NCBI GenBank assembly: GCA_029532415.1
Contig: JAQOTA010000065.1
Span: 806,001 to 870,000 of the forward strand
Reading direction: 5' to 3'
Length of the DNA stretch: 64,000 nucleotides
From: Marasmius tenuissimus
Taxonomy: Eukaryota; Basidiomycota; Agaricomycetes; Agaricales; Marasmiaceae
Part shown: positions 11,094 through 22,454 of the stretch, in pieces
How positions within the stretch are numbered: position 1 is the stretch's first letter
How the letters are laid out: each line of letters starts with the position of its first letter
Program-made: the position numbers and the translations under genes
The notes under the pieces: model-generated
The model's database searches: none
Seen by the model: only the letters and a program-made list of their open reading frames with translations
What the model was told of the DNA's origin: nothing

Positions 11094-12315
11094 ATGCCAG
11101 GTCCAAGCAACGCAAACTCGAAGAAGAAACGAAAGTCGCAGGGCAAGAGCGGTAGCCGACATCAGAGGAAGTCCAGCGGCGCGTCGCCGACAATACGCGC
11201 GTCTTTGTCGGTGAAGGAAGTCGAGGTTGCTCTGGAGGATGTTGTGAAGGGTGCACAGAGGGAGAAGAATAGTGACGGAGGATGGAGGAAATCTATTGGA
11301 AGTGACTCGACAGAAACGTCTGGATTGAGGACACCAAGCTCGCCAGATCTTCCTCACACGGACAGGATATCTGACTACGCGAATGAAGAGCCAGAAAACA
11401 TAGAGCTACCGTCTTCAAAACCGGTGCAAGCTGAAAATGACGCGCACCGTGAAGGTCCTCATATTGATATACCCTTGGATGATATACCCCTCGAACGAAC
11501 AACCGCCCCGTCATGCTCAAAGGACATCTTTGCAGAACCATCATATACTCCTGGAAAACATGATCATATCCTGCTGAGTGAGCCTTGCATACACGACTCT
11601 GGCAACGGTCCTCGAGTAAGGAATACCCACGAATTCCTCAAGTCACGGTTCTTTGCACAACCACCAGCTCTAGACGACCCTTTACGCGCTGAATTTGCAC
11701 AGGAAGAAGTCTTGCAAATGCTCAAAACTGTGCTGCCGGAGGAAATGGCTTTGGTACGTGCTTGATACAATCGGCTCCTGCGCAAGAAACTCACTTGTTA
11801 CACAGATACTGTGGTACAACAAAAGTCGCCCAACCAGTCGAATATGTCCAGCTTGTCATAGACTCTATCACGTAGGGGACGTTCTACCGGATGCCATTGA
11901 CACAACTACAGGCACGACAGTTCCTCCTCAACCCTCAGTGGGGATGCACCCACAACTTCAACGAGAACAAGATATAAGTGGTCTATGTAAGCTTCTCGTC
12001 CACCTCCTTCCCTTCGTTCTTCGTTCTTCGCTCGGTACTCACCTCAATCCAACAGGCTCGTCAATATGTTTCATATTAGCCTCCGTCGCGCAATGCGATC
12101 CAATATCCATCAAATCAGCCTGGGGCCACACCGCCGACGAAATTGACGACAAATCATGGTCGCAGATCAGTACCTCCTCCGCTATCGGGTCTCCTGGGTT
12201 TCAAGAACTGACCATGGTTCTGCGTATGACGCGTTTGGGTGACCTGGGCCTGGGTCAACTTTGCTTCCCAGACCTCGATTTAGAGGGTCCTCCGGAGGAA
12301 GAGGAGGTTCCGTGA
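11094..12315 (+). CDS. Conserved basidiomycete protein, function unknown
   Basis: Exons 11094-11753, 11806-11986, 12056-12315; 1101 nt, 366 aa. The N-terminal 40 residues are very basic (SKKKRKSQGKSGSRHQRKSS), possibly a nuclear signal. The conserved part is C-terminal: SYTPGKHDHILLSEPCIHDS, RNTHEFLKSRFFAQPPALDD, AEFAQEEVLQMLKTVLPEE, WYNKSRPTSRICPACHRLYH and ICFILASVAQCDPI, ending MTRLGDLGLGQLCFPDLDLE. The CPACH motif and a later Cys suggest metal binding but no zinc-finger family is clear. I recall proteins of this pattern in many basidiomycetes, always as hypothetical. Introns at MAL|ILW and GL|C fit that pattern. Confidence 0.8.
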
Positions 12316-12935
12316 GATGGGTCGTGAGCCTGGAGCTCCGTGATGTGCGTTCGTCTTCCATCACAATGAACTTGTTGATTGACGTCTCGGGCAGTTAGCC
12401 ATTACTCCTTCTTAGGACTTGTTCCTATATTGCTTTCGGTACTTTCGCTTTCACTTAGGGCAATGCTTTGAATACACATATATTGGACTTGTATCTAATT
12501 CGAGGTACTGTATGATAATGATGAACTTCGCAAACACAGGAACGGTGATATGTGGTGACGCGGAGGTCTCCTGTGAGCAGGACGTCCACCGCAGAACGAC
12601 TTCACGGCCAGAGGCGGGGGCACGGCAGTCCACTTCCAAAATGCGTCGACCCCCGGATCCGCTTCGCAACGTAGCATTCACCACTTTCGGTCTTCGACGG
12701 TACTCAGCACGTGAAGACAGAGGGTATAACACAACGATCGCAGTAATAATATTTAATCATTGAAATACATATAAGTAAGCAGAGAAAGTCGAGTCGAAGA
12801 GCGAATGGTAGAAATCGACAGACTACTACAGTATGCAGAATACAGAAAACAGACAGAGAGGAGAACAGCGGAGCGGGGAGTATCAGTAGACTTGTGAGGT
12901 TACAGAGAAAATCCGTCCAGATTTACAAGGAGTAT
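12316..12935. other. Intergenic region between convergent genes
   Basis: Holds 3' regions of the conserved gene and of the HMG-box gene. No gene or repeat seen. Confidence 0.4.
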
Positions 12936-13780
12936 CTAATCATCGTCTTCGTCGTCGTCTCCCTTGCCATCTTCGTCCTTGTCGCTGTTGGCCGCGCTCT
13001 TCTTGCCGCTGTCGTAGTCGTTTTTCTCGTTTTCGGCGCGCTCCTTATCCTTAGCAGCCTGCTCGATATAAGGCTGATGAAGAGGACGAATGTGAGCACA
13101 CTGTCTGGCTGTTCCTGAGCACGGAAATGAACGAACCTTCTTCTCCTCGTCGTCGAGCTCCTTCCACTTGGCACCGAGAAGCTTGCCGACCTCACCTGCA
13201 ACAGCCAATGAGCATCGAGCTTTAATAACTGCCAACAAGACACGCACCGAAGGAAGCGTCAGGGTTCTCAGCCTTGATTCTTTCACGCCAGTCCTGGCTG
13301 AAGAACATGTACGCCGACAGGGCACGTTTTGGGGCGTTAGGGTCCTTCTTAGTCTTGCGAGGAGCCTTCTCAGCCTTCACGGCTGCCTTGCGCTGTTGAA
13401 AAAAGAGAGAATGTCAGTAAACAAAGTAACGTGACATGGTAGTTGAAGTTGGGGAAATGCCCTTGTCGGACGCGACGATGACGACGGGCACGACAACGAC
13501 GACGAGGAGTACATTGACAACAACGAGGAGATTCTAGCGTCGCTGTCCCAGACGTCTGGGGGAGGACGAGAGCGAGGATATTTCGAAGACGGTTTTCGTT
13601 GGTTTCCCAGGGTCCAAACCAAATTCAACAAACATCCTCATTCGTTCAACAAGAGCGATCCAGCAGCGATGGTGGGGCGATAAACCCATCCAACGTCCCC
13701 AAATCCATTCCTCGACACGATGAAATGACCATCCAATGGATTAGATTGCTCACCTTGGCCTTGGTAGTCTCTTTGGGCAT
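12936..13780 (-). CDS. NHP6-like HMG-box chromatin protein
   Basis: Minus-strand exons 13780-13754, 13392-13248, 13195-13137, 13073-12936; 369 nt, 122 aa. The protein starts MPKETTKAK, then a basic stretch [20 protein letters not shown] leads into one HMG box: [53 protein letters not shown]. The box is followed by an acidic tail ([15 protein letters not shown]). Size and layout match fungal NHP6-type proteins, which bend DNA without sequence preference and assist nucleosome remodelling and FACT. The first intron is 361 nt, several times longer than the others in the window, and includes a stopless antisense-like ORF that is not coding. The start is fixed by homology of the first exon and its clean GT donor. 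Confidence 0.93.
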
Positions 13781-14373
13781 CTGGGGGAGAGTACGGGGGT
13801 AGTAGGGGGTAAAACACGGTTCGTCAGCGACCCAATATGACTGAAAAACGGCTAGAAAAGACGACAAAGCATGGAAATTGAAGAGGAAGAGGGCAACGGG
13901 GATGAAAGACGCGACGCGACTTGAGCCAAACAAACAACGCGCTCGTTTTCGCTGGTGAACGGCGGAAACGGTGTAGGAGGTCGTTGACGACGACGGAGAC
14001 GACGAGGAAGTGAAAAGGCGAGACTAATGAAGTGTAGAAATGAGATGTATACTCACTGTTAAGTGGAGAGAAGAGAGGGGAGCAAAGGATAATTTAGGTG
14101 GGCGTTGCGGTTATAGGGCAGTTGCTCTAGCTGGGGGATTTGGTAGGGGAGCAGGCAGAGCCAGCCTTTGCTGGGCCCACCTATTATTTTGGCGCCTGGG
14201 AAAATTGCGCACGGACTTCCGAATTCTGGCGGAGATCAATCGGTTGAAACTCCGACCGCCACATGAGCCTCCCTGTCAAGATATCGTGTTTCATGCTGAC
14301 AGCAGCTGATTTCTTGCAAGATTGCTTGTCGGTCGAATATTGCGTCCGTACGAGCTAAGCGAAGCCTTTATTT
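13781..14373. other. Upstream region of the HMG-box gene
   Basis: Promoter and 5' region of the HMG gene (minus) meeting the 3' end of the next minus gene. No motif that can be named with confidence. Confidence 0.4.
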
Positions 14374-15735
14374 TCAGAGTGTCTTCGGATCCGTAACCTT
14401 GGGAGAAGGTTGCCTGCTTCGAACATACGGCCTAGATGGGCGAAATAGCACCAATATTTGTAGGAGCTCTGCATACTTCCCACATACTCCCCACATACTC
14501 CTGCTGACAGTGTTGTGAAAACTAGTGCGACGTGCGGTCCTGATCGCGCAAAGTCGGGAAAGAAGAATCACGAGTTCGTATGCAGTACCAAAGACCAAAT
14601 ACAGCAAACATATTCCGGGGACATCCTCTTCACGCCCCAATTCACCCAATTCAGCTAGAGCGGGGGCTTGCAGGACAAAGATTGACGGGACAGCGAGGCC
14701 CAGAGAAAGTAACAGCATAATCCTCTATCCTCCCTCCCGCAATACTCATGAGGTAAGAGCAATTGAGACACATCGGTCGCATGGCACCAGATACCCTCAG
14801 AACTTCTACCATATCGTTCAGGTTGGCAAGGTCCTCAATAGCGTAAACAGGTATTGTAGCCGTCCCAGGGATGCTGGATGTCATCGGTTTTACGGACAGT
14901 GCCAGGGTTTTAATGGATTGGCCCATGTGAATAGTCTTGTACAATCTAAGGAAGAATGAGCTATTTCCTGCAGCAAGGCACGGGCGACTCACGAGGGAAA
15001 GGTCACGGTTTCGCCGCAATGGCCCCAGGGAGTACCAAATAACTCTGTGGAAGATAATCCTGGCACCCCGTTCGCAGCGTGAGCTCGCTGAACAGGTGTG
15101 GGGTGTATCAGAGGCTCTGACCAGACCCGCCCAAGAACTTTGATGCGCTCCTCGCGAACCTCGTCACGTCCTCTGCCTTTGCCTGCAGACACGCTTGCCG
15201 CTAGGCTAAATCGGCTGGCAGAAGAATCCCGTAAAAGTTGCACGACTGTGGGTGTATTGACGTTGAGTACAGCTGCAGAGATACGACACCATTCCGCATA
15301 TTGGCTGAGGAGTTTGACGAGTTCAGCGAGGGAATGTGCAGTGGAAGGGGGCACCAAATGGGTGAGAAAGTATCCTGAGGGTAGGTTGAGACGGAATTTC
15401 CGGGATGTTCAGCGAAACACATGCCTAGGCCAGAGAAATAGTCCGAGATCCCCATGGCTCGATAGTCATGGTACGGAACGTGAACTGTTCGTATGCCACC
15501 GGAATTAGCACGAACAAAGTGAGAATTTGTCCTCAAGCAAGGCTCAAGCATTTCACGATAGACCAATCTCAAGTGTTTTTGATACTTGGAGGCAGAATTC
15601 TCGCAGAGATTCTCGAGATATGAACCTATCTAAGCAAAAGAAAAAGTTAGTCTTTCGATTGCGCGTCCGTTTGTAGACACTCACCAAAGAGGCTGAAGTC
15701 CTTGACACGGAGCTCAATAGCCTCAGTCTCACCAT
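14374..15735 (-). CDS. Unrecognised five-exon protein with C-terminal hydrophobic segments
   Basis: Minus-strand exons 15735-15685, 15629-15500, 15374-14993, 14945-14795, 14724-14374; 1065 nt, 354 aa, in frame throughout. It begins MVRLRLLSSVSRTSASLIGS, with Arg/Ser/Leu composition that could be a mitochondrial presequence. Middle: YQKHLRLVYREMLEPCLRTN, LTHLVPPSTAHSLAELVKLL, QYAEWCRISAAVLNVNTPTV. The last exon is hydrophobic (IMLLLSLGLAVPSIFVLQAP and ICLLYLVFGTAYELVILL). The splice at the last intron is inferred from the change of reading frame and could be off by a few bases. I do not recognise the family. Confidence 0.5.
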
Positions 15736-16750
15736 AGCTTATGCCCCTTGCCCCCCTCTAACGCTCTTTTCTGTTCAACGGGGCATATTGAGCAAGATGG
15801 CGGTCGAAAGCCAAAGGTGATAATGCCACGTGGCCGCGTGAGGAACTTTCCAAAATTTCCCTGCTCCGGCGCTTGAGCCTGACCCAAGCGTATCTCTTTC
15901 TCCGACTTTGCTCCGACCCAGGTTTTCTTCTGCGCTTTCATTCATGCCAATAGACCGTCGAACTGTTGTTACTTGACTCTTCTTGACCGGATTTTTGCGC
16001 CGCGCCGCCCACACCGTCCTGTACTCCTTTCTGCCCACTTCCAGTCATCAGACGCCTTCAGAAAGGAATCGCGGCAGCGTCCAATCGCCTAGCAGACTCG
16101 ATTCATAGCCATCAAGCTGGTGGAGATTCCGAGGTAGCGACCTGGGGCCGATGGTAGAGGAGTGGAGAGGACGGGAAAATCTATCAGAATATTTCTCGAA
16201 GGTGCGGGTATATCATTCTTACATCTTTTCGCACATCTTATATTCTAGATATGGTTCACTCAGGTGTAATTGCCTCTCAACGAAATGACTTCATGATCAT
16301 CCCAGTCAAAGCGAACAATCCACCACAAGTAACCCTGTCAGGAAAGATTACACATGACTGCATGAAGTTGTAGTCGGACGTTGCCGAACCGAGTTAAATT
16401 GGACGAAGATGCCTGAACTGGGTTGTCTGGGTTGTCTCCAACCACTCTGTCGACAGCGTACCAACTCTCTGCAAGCCCAGAATAACGACTATGGACCGTA
16501 AGTAGACACTATGATTCAGAAAATCGACCACTCTACGTGCTCTGCACATCCTTTGAGCCGCTAGGAACGAACACATCGCAGTGGTCCTGTGGACATCGGG
16601 ACGGGCTTTGCTTCTCGTCTATTTTCGATTCTTTCTCATCCTCCCGCTTCAAGCCTGCCTAACTCCCCATTCTGAATCGCTCTGACGCTCACAATCATAG
16701 GATCACATAACCCTCCATCTCATGGCGGTCAACATCATCATGTAGACAGC
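15736..16750. other. Intergenic region between divergent genes
   Basis: About 1 kb between the minus gene ending its 5' side at 15735 and the GH27 gene at 16751. Short ORFs only; no recognisable feature. Confidence 0.4.
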
Positions 16751-19352
16751 ATGGACATCGGAAGAATTGCCAATGAGAAAGGTATGTTCACAGACTTTTC
16801 TATCATGTGGCTCCTCCTAGCTGAAGTGAGCTCTGGCCTTACAGAGGTTCTTGCACCCACGAAAACAGGGAGGAATGACCAACTTGACGAGAATAAACCT
16901 CTTCTGCCGGGTTATAAAAGAATCTCTGGCAATCGATATCTTTCTGTAGTCTCACCATCGACCATTGGGATGACTTTAATCGCGGCACTCCTCGTCTCGT
17001 ATTTTACCCTCTTCTCTAAGCCTCCTCCGGCCGAAGCTCTCGACAATGGAGTGGGGAGGTTGCCATGTAAGCACGCAAAGCCACCATCATGACTTTGTAC
17101 TGACAGCAAGGTCGTGTCGTAGTCATGGGCTATAACAGTACGTTCCAAACGTTCTCTAGTGTTGGTACTGCCGTTGACTCGACGTCTAGCATGGAACGCT
17201 TACCATGTTCGTACCTTCACATTTGACCTGTTGCTCGCCTGACCTTCCTGCTCCAGTGCGACATCAATGAGACGATCATCCTCGAGAATGCTCGAGCTCT
17301 TGTTGATTTGGGACTCAAGGTTAGTGTTCGATAACCATGAGACTGTGATTGTATGCTCATCAACTGACACGCCAGGATCTCGGGTACAACTACATGAACA
17401 TTGACGACTGCTACCCCGAGAAAGAGCGCAATGCTGCTGGTGATATCGTCGTCAGTACGTATTCTACTCTCCTCTTTGTATATCATCTACTGATGTTCTG
17501 GCAGACGCGACGAGATTCCCATCCGGGATGAGGAACGTCACCGATACGATCCATGATCTGGGGCTGTGAGTAATCTCTGTTCCCGTTTTCAACAATCCTC
17601 CTAATATCCTCCTCTCTTCAGGAAAGCTGGTATCGTAAGTGATACATCATTTATGCGGCCGATGCATTCTTATATGCGAATGTAACAGTACAGCGACTCC
17701 GGTTGGTTCACCTGCCAGCTCTATCCCGGATCATTCCAGAACGAAGAAAGGTTGGGCACACATGATGTTGCTTAGAGCTCCCGCTGATTTGGAATAAAAT
17801 AGGGACATAAGGCTCTTTCGCGAAGAATGGAATTTCGACCTCCTGAAGTAAGTCGTAATCGTCCTCGTTACGGCCTCATACATATCTCCTAACCACCATT
17901 CACTAGGTATGATAACTGCGCTGGTACGGTTTTCGCGCCTTTAATATCCACTCCCGATCCTTACCTTGCGTCCCCATGTAGTCCCATTCGATGAAGTGAT
18001 CAAGGAAGGAATGGTTGGCAGTGAGTTATGCCACTGTTTATTCTCAGAGTTGTTCTGAATGCGCGGGGGATCTAGAATTCACTCGTATGGCGAATGCTAT
18101 CGCCGATCTGGCCAAATCGACCGGAAGAGAACCCATACTCTTTTCGTTGTGTCAATGGGGAAGGGTGCGTGCCATTTGGACTTTCGCCGTCCAATCCCTG
18201 ACATTATCTTTCCAGGAACAACCCTGGTTGTGGGCAAGGCGACTCGGACAAACCTGGCGGGTGAGGCGGTACAAACGGATGGTTTTTCTCACGAACTTAC
18301 ATCCACCTTATGGTTAGACTACCGACGATGTAAGCGAAGGATGGAGCTCGATTGCAAGCATCATCAACGAGTGAGTGTAGTGACCTGCCATCAGAAAGCC
18401 AGCTCACTCGTTGAACACAGGAACTCGTTCATAACCTGGGCTTCCGATTTCTTCGGTCACAACGATATGGATATCGTGAGTTGCTCACTTCCAGCAGCCT
18501 CATACCGCTCACCTATGTGATTAGCTGGAAATTGGCAACAACTTCTTGACCTTCGACGAGTCGAAAACTCACTTCACCGCTTGGGCTTTCATGAAGTCTC
18601 CCTTGCTCATTGTAAGTGACTATTTATTGAGATCTTCCGTGCGATATCTGACTGCTCTTCCAGGGAACAAATGTATATCTCCGGCCATTGCTAGCTGAAG
18701 ATTGACTGACGTAATTATATAGCTCACAGCCGCGACTAACGAAACACTGGAGGTCCTTAAGAATACCGAAATAATTGCAATCAATCAAGATCCGGTCGTT
18801 GGAACAGCTGTTTCTCCTTTCCGATGGGGATTGAATGTATGTCCACCTGACAGAGTCGTTGTTCCCATCGCTCACCGTTGCCTCAAGCCCGATTGGACGT
18901 TTGATTCTCAACACCCCGCTCAGTACTGGAGTGGCGAGAGTCAGAACGGAACCATCTTCATGTTGGTGAGCACGAATTCAAGCACAAGCATCAATAAAGC
19001 TGTCGCTCAAAGCGTCGGCTACAGATCAATGTGGAAGACCAGCCAGCTGATATGTTCTTCAACCTCACTGAATCACCCTGGATCCGTGCCGGAAGGCAGT
19101 ATTCCGTTCGGGTGAGTGGCACTCTGTTGATCGAATTCTTGGTCCCCGAATGAACACGGACATTCTCAGGACCTTTGGACTCACACCGACAACGGCACCG
19201 CCGTGCGTAACTTCACCGCGCACAGCGTACCTGCTCACGGTGTCGTCGCGTTGTTGTTGAAAGATGCCGGAGACGAGCCTGAGGGAACCCAACCTCCTTG
19301 TGCTCGACCAGAATGGTGTATGGATCAGAACGGAACGAGAATCGACCAGTAA
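16751..19352 (+). CDS. GH27 alpha-galactosidase with N-terminal membrane anchor
   Basis: 22 exons: 16751-16781, 16845-17066, 17111-17137, 17190-17206, 17257-17319, 17376-17454, 17505-17565, 17622-17634, 17689-17750, 17803-17847, 17907-17923, 17982-18020, 18076-18164, 18216-18260, 18318-18370, 18421-18475, 18525-18611, 18664-18672, 18723-18836, 18888-18965, 19025-19111, 19170-19352; 1476 nt, 491 aa. GH27 landmarks in order: VMGYNTWNAYHCDINET, YNYMNIDDCY, ATRFPSGMRN, YSDSGWFTC, LLKYDNC (the family nucleophile Asp), WRTTDD (acid/base region), FITWASDFFGHNDMDILEIG, FTAWAFMKSPLLIGTN and INQDPVV. It hydrolyses terminal alpha-1,6-galactose of galactomannan or raffinose-type sugars. Unlike secreted fungal GH27 enzymes it has no signal peptide: about 55 cytosolic-type residues precede one hydrophobic segment (IGMTLIAALLVSYFTLF), so a type II membrane topology is inferred. 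One exon is only 9 nt (GTN). Confidence 0.92.
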
Positions 19353-20221
19353 TCCCGGAGCGCAAGGGAATATTTGTAACGACTTGTCCATGATTTTTTT
19401 CTATCACTGTACACGACTTTTCTCCTTTGTTTATTATTGACTTTGTCATCAAATCAGAACTTTAGCTCACTGTTTCTACGCGCAGTTTTTGTGTATTACA
19501 GAATACGAAGAATTTGTGTTTGCAACACGCCCGTTTTGGGTCCTGAGTGACCGCCAGCCAGGTTCACCCTTCTGGATCTACATCGCGAAACAGGAGCGTG
19601 AGAGTACAGGACTTGGTTGATGATAATGCTTCGGGTACCATTTCGCAGCTAAAAAACTACGACTATGTCTGACGAAACGCAGAGAAAGATAAAGGATACA
19701 CAACAGGTTTTTGACGCTCCAACTGTTGGGTCAACGGAGGTCGATGCTACCTTGTTTCAGGGGTATATGTTACATCTCGATTCGTCAACGATGCGTTCTG
19801 AGCACCATCCATGATCAGGCCCAGGGGTAAGCGTGGGACCCTTGTGCTAAACCATGCGGATCGTTCAAGTCAGGGATGGCACACGACTTTGAATCGGGGC
19901 TCCTGAGTCCTGTACCGGTTTATCCATCGGGAGACAACATAGCGCCACAAGCTAGCAGATTATCCCCAATGCTTTGCCGTCCGCATCCTGAAATGTGTGG
20001 CTGCCGTGTTTATTAATTCATCAGTGGATATCCTCTTCACGTCTGGCGAAAAATGAGAATCGGACGGGTGGAAAGTCCGGTCAACAATGTCAACGGAGAA
20101 AACTCCTCTGCGTCGATCGAGGAAGTATTATTTGCTACGCTCCTGTTCGAAGCTCCCAATAAAACTCTACACGGGTTCCTATGACAGGGTGTTTGGGTCC
20201 CCGAAACCCTTGGCTCTTACC
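19353..20221. other. Intergenic region between GH27 and chitin deacetylase genes
   Basis: Carries the GH27 3' end and the chitin deacetylase promoter. An ATG at 20087 is in frame with the deacetylase but gives a non-signal N-terminus; it is read as upstream sequence. Confidence 0.4.
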
Positions 20222-22124
20222 ATGTTGATTACACCTCTCTTTTTTGCTCTGCTTTCTTCGTCACTTGGCGTTCTTGGTTCCCTTCAACGGACGAATGTGA
20301 AGGACAACTCTCTGATCGCTGGTGAGCTAGTTTTCTCTGTAGATCCACGTCAGCGCCTTACTCTCGAGATTAGATCCTCAGCAAGAATGCAAGTATTATT
20401 ACAACGAGAAAGCCACTAAAGCCCGTGTCAATTTCCCCCCGGTTTGGCAGCCCGCAAAGTTGTTAGCTAACGACACCGCCGGTCAAGCCAAGTGGAATTC
20501 GATTAAGGGCTCGGTCCCGACGGACGTTTCTGTGAAGGTAAGACCCCTGCCTTTCGAAGCGATGCCTCCCTTCTCATCTTTGCGGACGCTCAGGCTCTAG
20601 TCAATGGCGACTTCTCTCCCACTCTTCGCAGTTACCCCACAAATGACCCCGATTGTTGGTGGACTGCACGACAATGTACCACTCCAAAGCATTCTGGCGT
20701 ACCGGCGGACATCGCTACGGTTCCAGAGGTAAGAGTTACCCTGGTTCATCAAGTAAAGTGGAACTTGGATCTCTAAGGCTGTTTTCTAGCCACTGACCAC
20801 GGGGTACGGCTTCGATGATGGCCCCAACTGTTCTCATAACGCTTTCTACGACTACTTGCAGAAGAACAACCAAAAAGCTAGTGAGCAGACTAATCATTAC
20901 ACAGCTCAATACGGCTCAAATAACTTTACCTTGTCAGCTATGTTCTTCATCGGGAGCAACGTAATGGGTTGGCCTCTCGAAGCCCAAAGAGCTCTGTATG
21001 ACGGTGCGAGATCGAATCGCGTGTTTTGTATCTTCCGACTCGCTTACCGTTTCTTGTAAGGCCATGAGATATGTGTTCGTGAGTTGCGACCGCCTTTCTG
21101 CTACATCAGTCAAGCTCACGAATTTGACAAGATACCTGGTCCCACCCTCACAGTGAGTCCGAACCTGTTTGTCTCGCCAATCTTCTCACACATTCGTTTA
21201 GTGACCACATTAACCAGTGAAGTCGCATTCGCCGAGTTGTGGTACAGTAAGCCCTTTTTTGTCCCCGACAGACCATCCACTGATGCCATACTCCTCCTTC
21301 TCCAGCTGTATGTGGATGTTCGGCTCGTCAACCCTCCCGCCTCATCCTAACCTCCCTGTCTAGATGCAAGCCATCAAAACCATTGTCGGTGTCACCCCGA
21401 CATGCTGGCGGGTAGGCCACTCTCCACGATTACTTTATTTTGTTCTCACGCATTCCTATCTCAAGCCACCTTTCGGCGATGTGGATGACAGAATCCGCGC
21501 CATCGCCAATGGTTTGGGACTCAAGAACATACTTTGGAAATATGACACTTTCGACTGGCAAGTTGGCACATCCAGCACTACCAAACCCGAGACGATAGAC
21601 GCCAACTATCAAGCTTTTATAAATGCAGTGAAGAACGGGACGTTCAACAGGGTTCGGATTCATCCTCCTATATCTCCTCCACATTGCTGACGGACGTACA
21701 GGAAGGTGGCATCATCCTAACGCACGAGGCAAGCAACTTTACTATGTCCGAAGCTATTAAGTTCTACCCTACTTTGAAAGCCGCTTTCAGGGTGAGCTGC
21801 CAAGTCCGTCCTGCCGTGGAAGTATCGCTCACGAACCATGTAGCACATCGTTCCCGTGGGCGTTGCAATGAACTGGACCCGTCCGTATCTCGAACAGGAG
21901 TATCTTCTTCCCTCATTCTCAGAATGTAAGTCGTGCCACCTCGTCCCCCATTCTTCCTGTGAACTCCTGAACAATTTCCCTTAGATATATCGGGAAACAC
22001 AACAAAGCCGCTTCCAGCCGCGGCCATTTCACGGCTGACTGGGAAGAACGGTGGATTGAGAACGCAATGGTCATTTTCTGGAATTTTCGTGGTCGTGCTG
22101 ATTGTGTTCTGGACGATGCAGTGA
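20222..22124 (+). CDS. Chitin deacetylase (CE4), probably GPI-anchored
   Basis: Fourteen exons: 20222-20321, 20374-20537, 20594-20728, 20790-20880, 20938-21003, 21061-21078, 21132-21152, 21202-21246, 21306-21307, 21364-21411, 21466-21651, 21702-21791, 21844-21925, 21985-22124; 1188 nt, 395 aa. Signal peptide MLITPLFFALLSSSLGVLG supports this ATG. NodB-domain motifs are all present: YGFDDGPNC (motif 1, catalytic base and metal Asp), HEICVHTWSHPHMTTLTSEV (motif 2, HxxxH metal ligands), CWRPPFGDVDDRIRAIA (motif 3), KYDTFDWQVG (motif 4), GIILTHEAS (motif 5). The C-terminus ends in a hydrophobic tail (GIFVVVLIVFWTMQ) as in GPI-anchored homologues. It converts chitin to chitosan in the cell wall. 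The 2-nt exon at 21306-21307 is required to keep frame between ELWY and MQAIKT. Next gene downstream is on the opposite strand. Confidence 0.9.
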
Positions 22125-22454
22125 CCGTAATTCACTTCGTATCCAAAGTATAATCAATCATATACCCTCCTCTGAAATCAGAAGCCAAGTGCGAAGTAGG
22201 TCGGTTGAAATACGTCGCGCGGTAGTCTATCTAGCCTTTAGTAAGGTGACTCAAAGCTTCAGGCGCTCGGCCAACTCGACTCGGACTACATCGTTGGGAT
22301 TTGTCCGATTCCCACCCATGCTGAGACGTACTGTTTCGTTTTGAGAAGCTCACCAAGATAGAATCCCAGTCATGATAATGTCAAATCCAACGAGATAGTC
22401 TTCAAAGCCCACAACACCGGTAGATACAAGGTACATATAGATAGTTGAGTGAGC
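22125..22454. other. 3' intergenic region between convergent genes
   Basis: Shared 3' region of the chitin deacetylase and the NAD(P)-binding protein gene. Nothing further seen. Confidence 0.4.

Noticed and set aside
13377..13631. 84-aa minus-strand ORF between HMG exons
   Set aside because: Falls inside the first intron of the HMG-box gene.
20087..20221. Earlier in-frame start for chitin deacetylase
   Set aside because: It would bury the signal peptide 45 residues inside a basic N-terminus.
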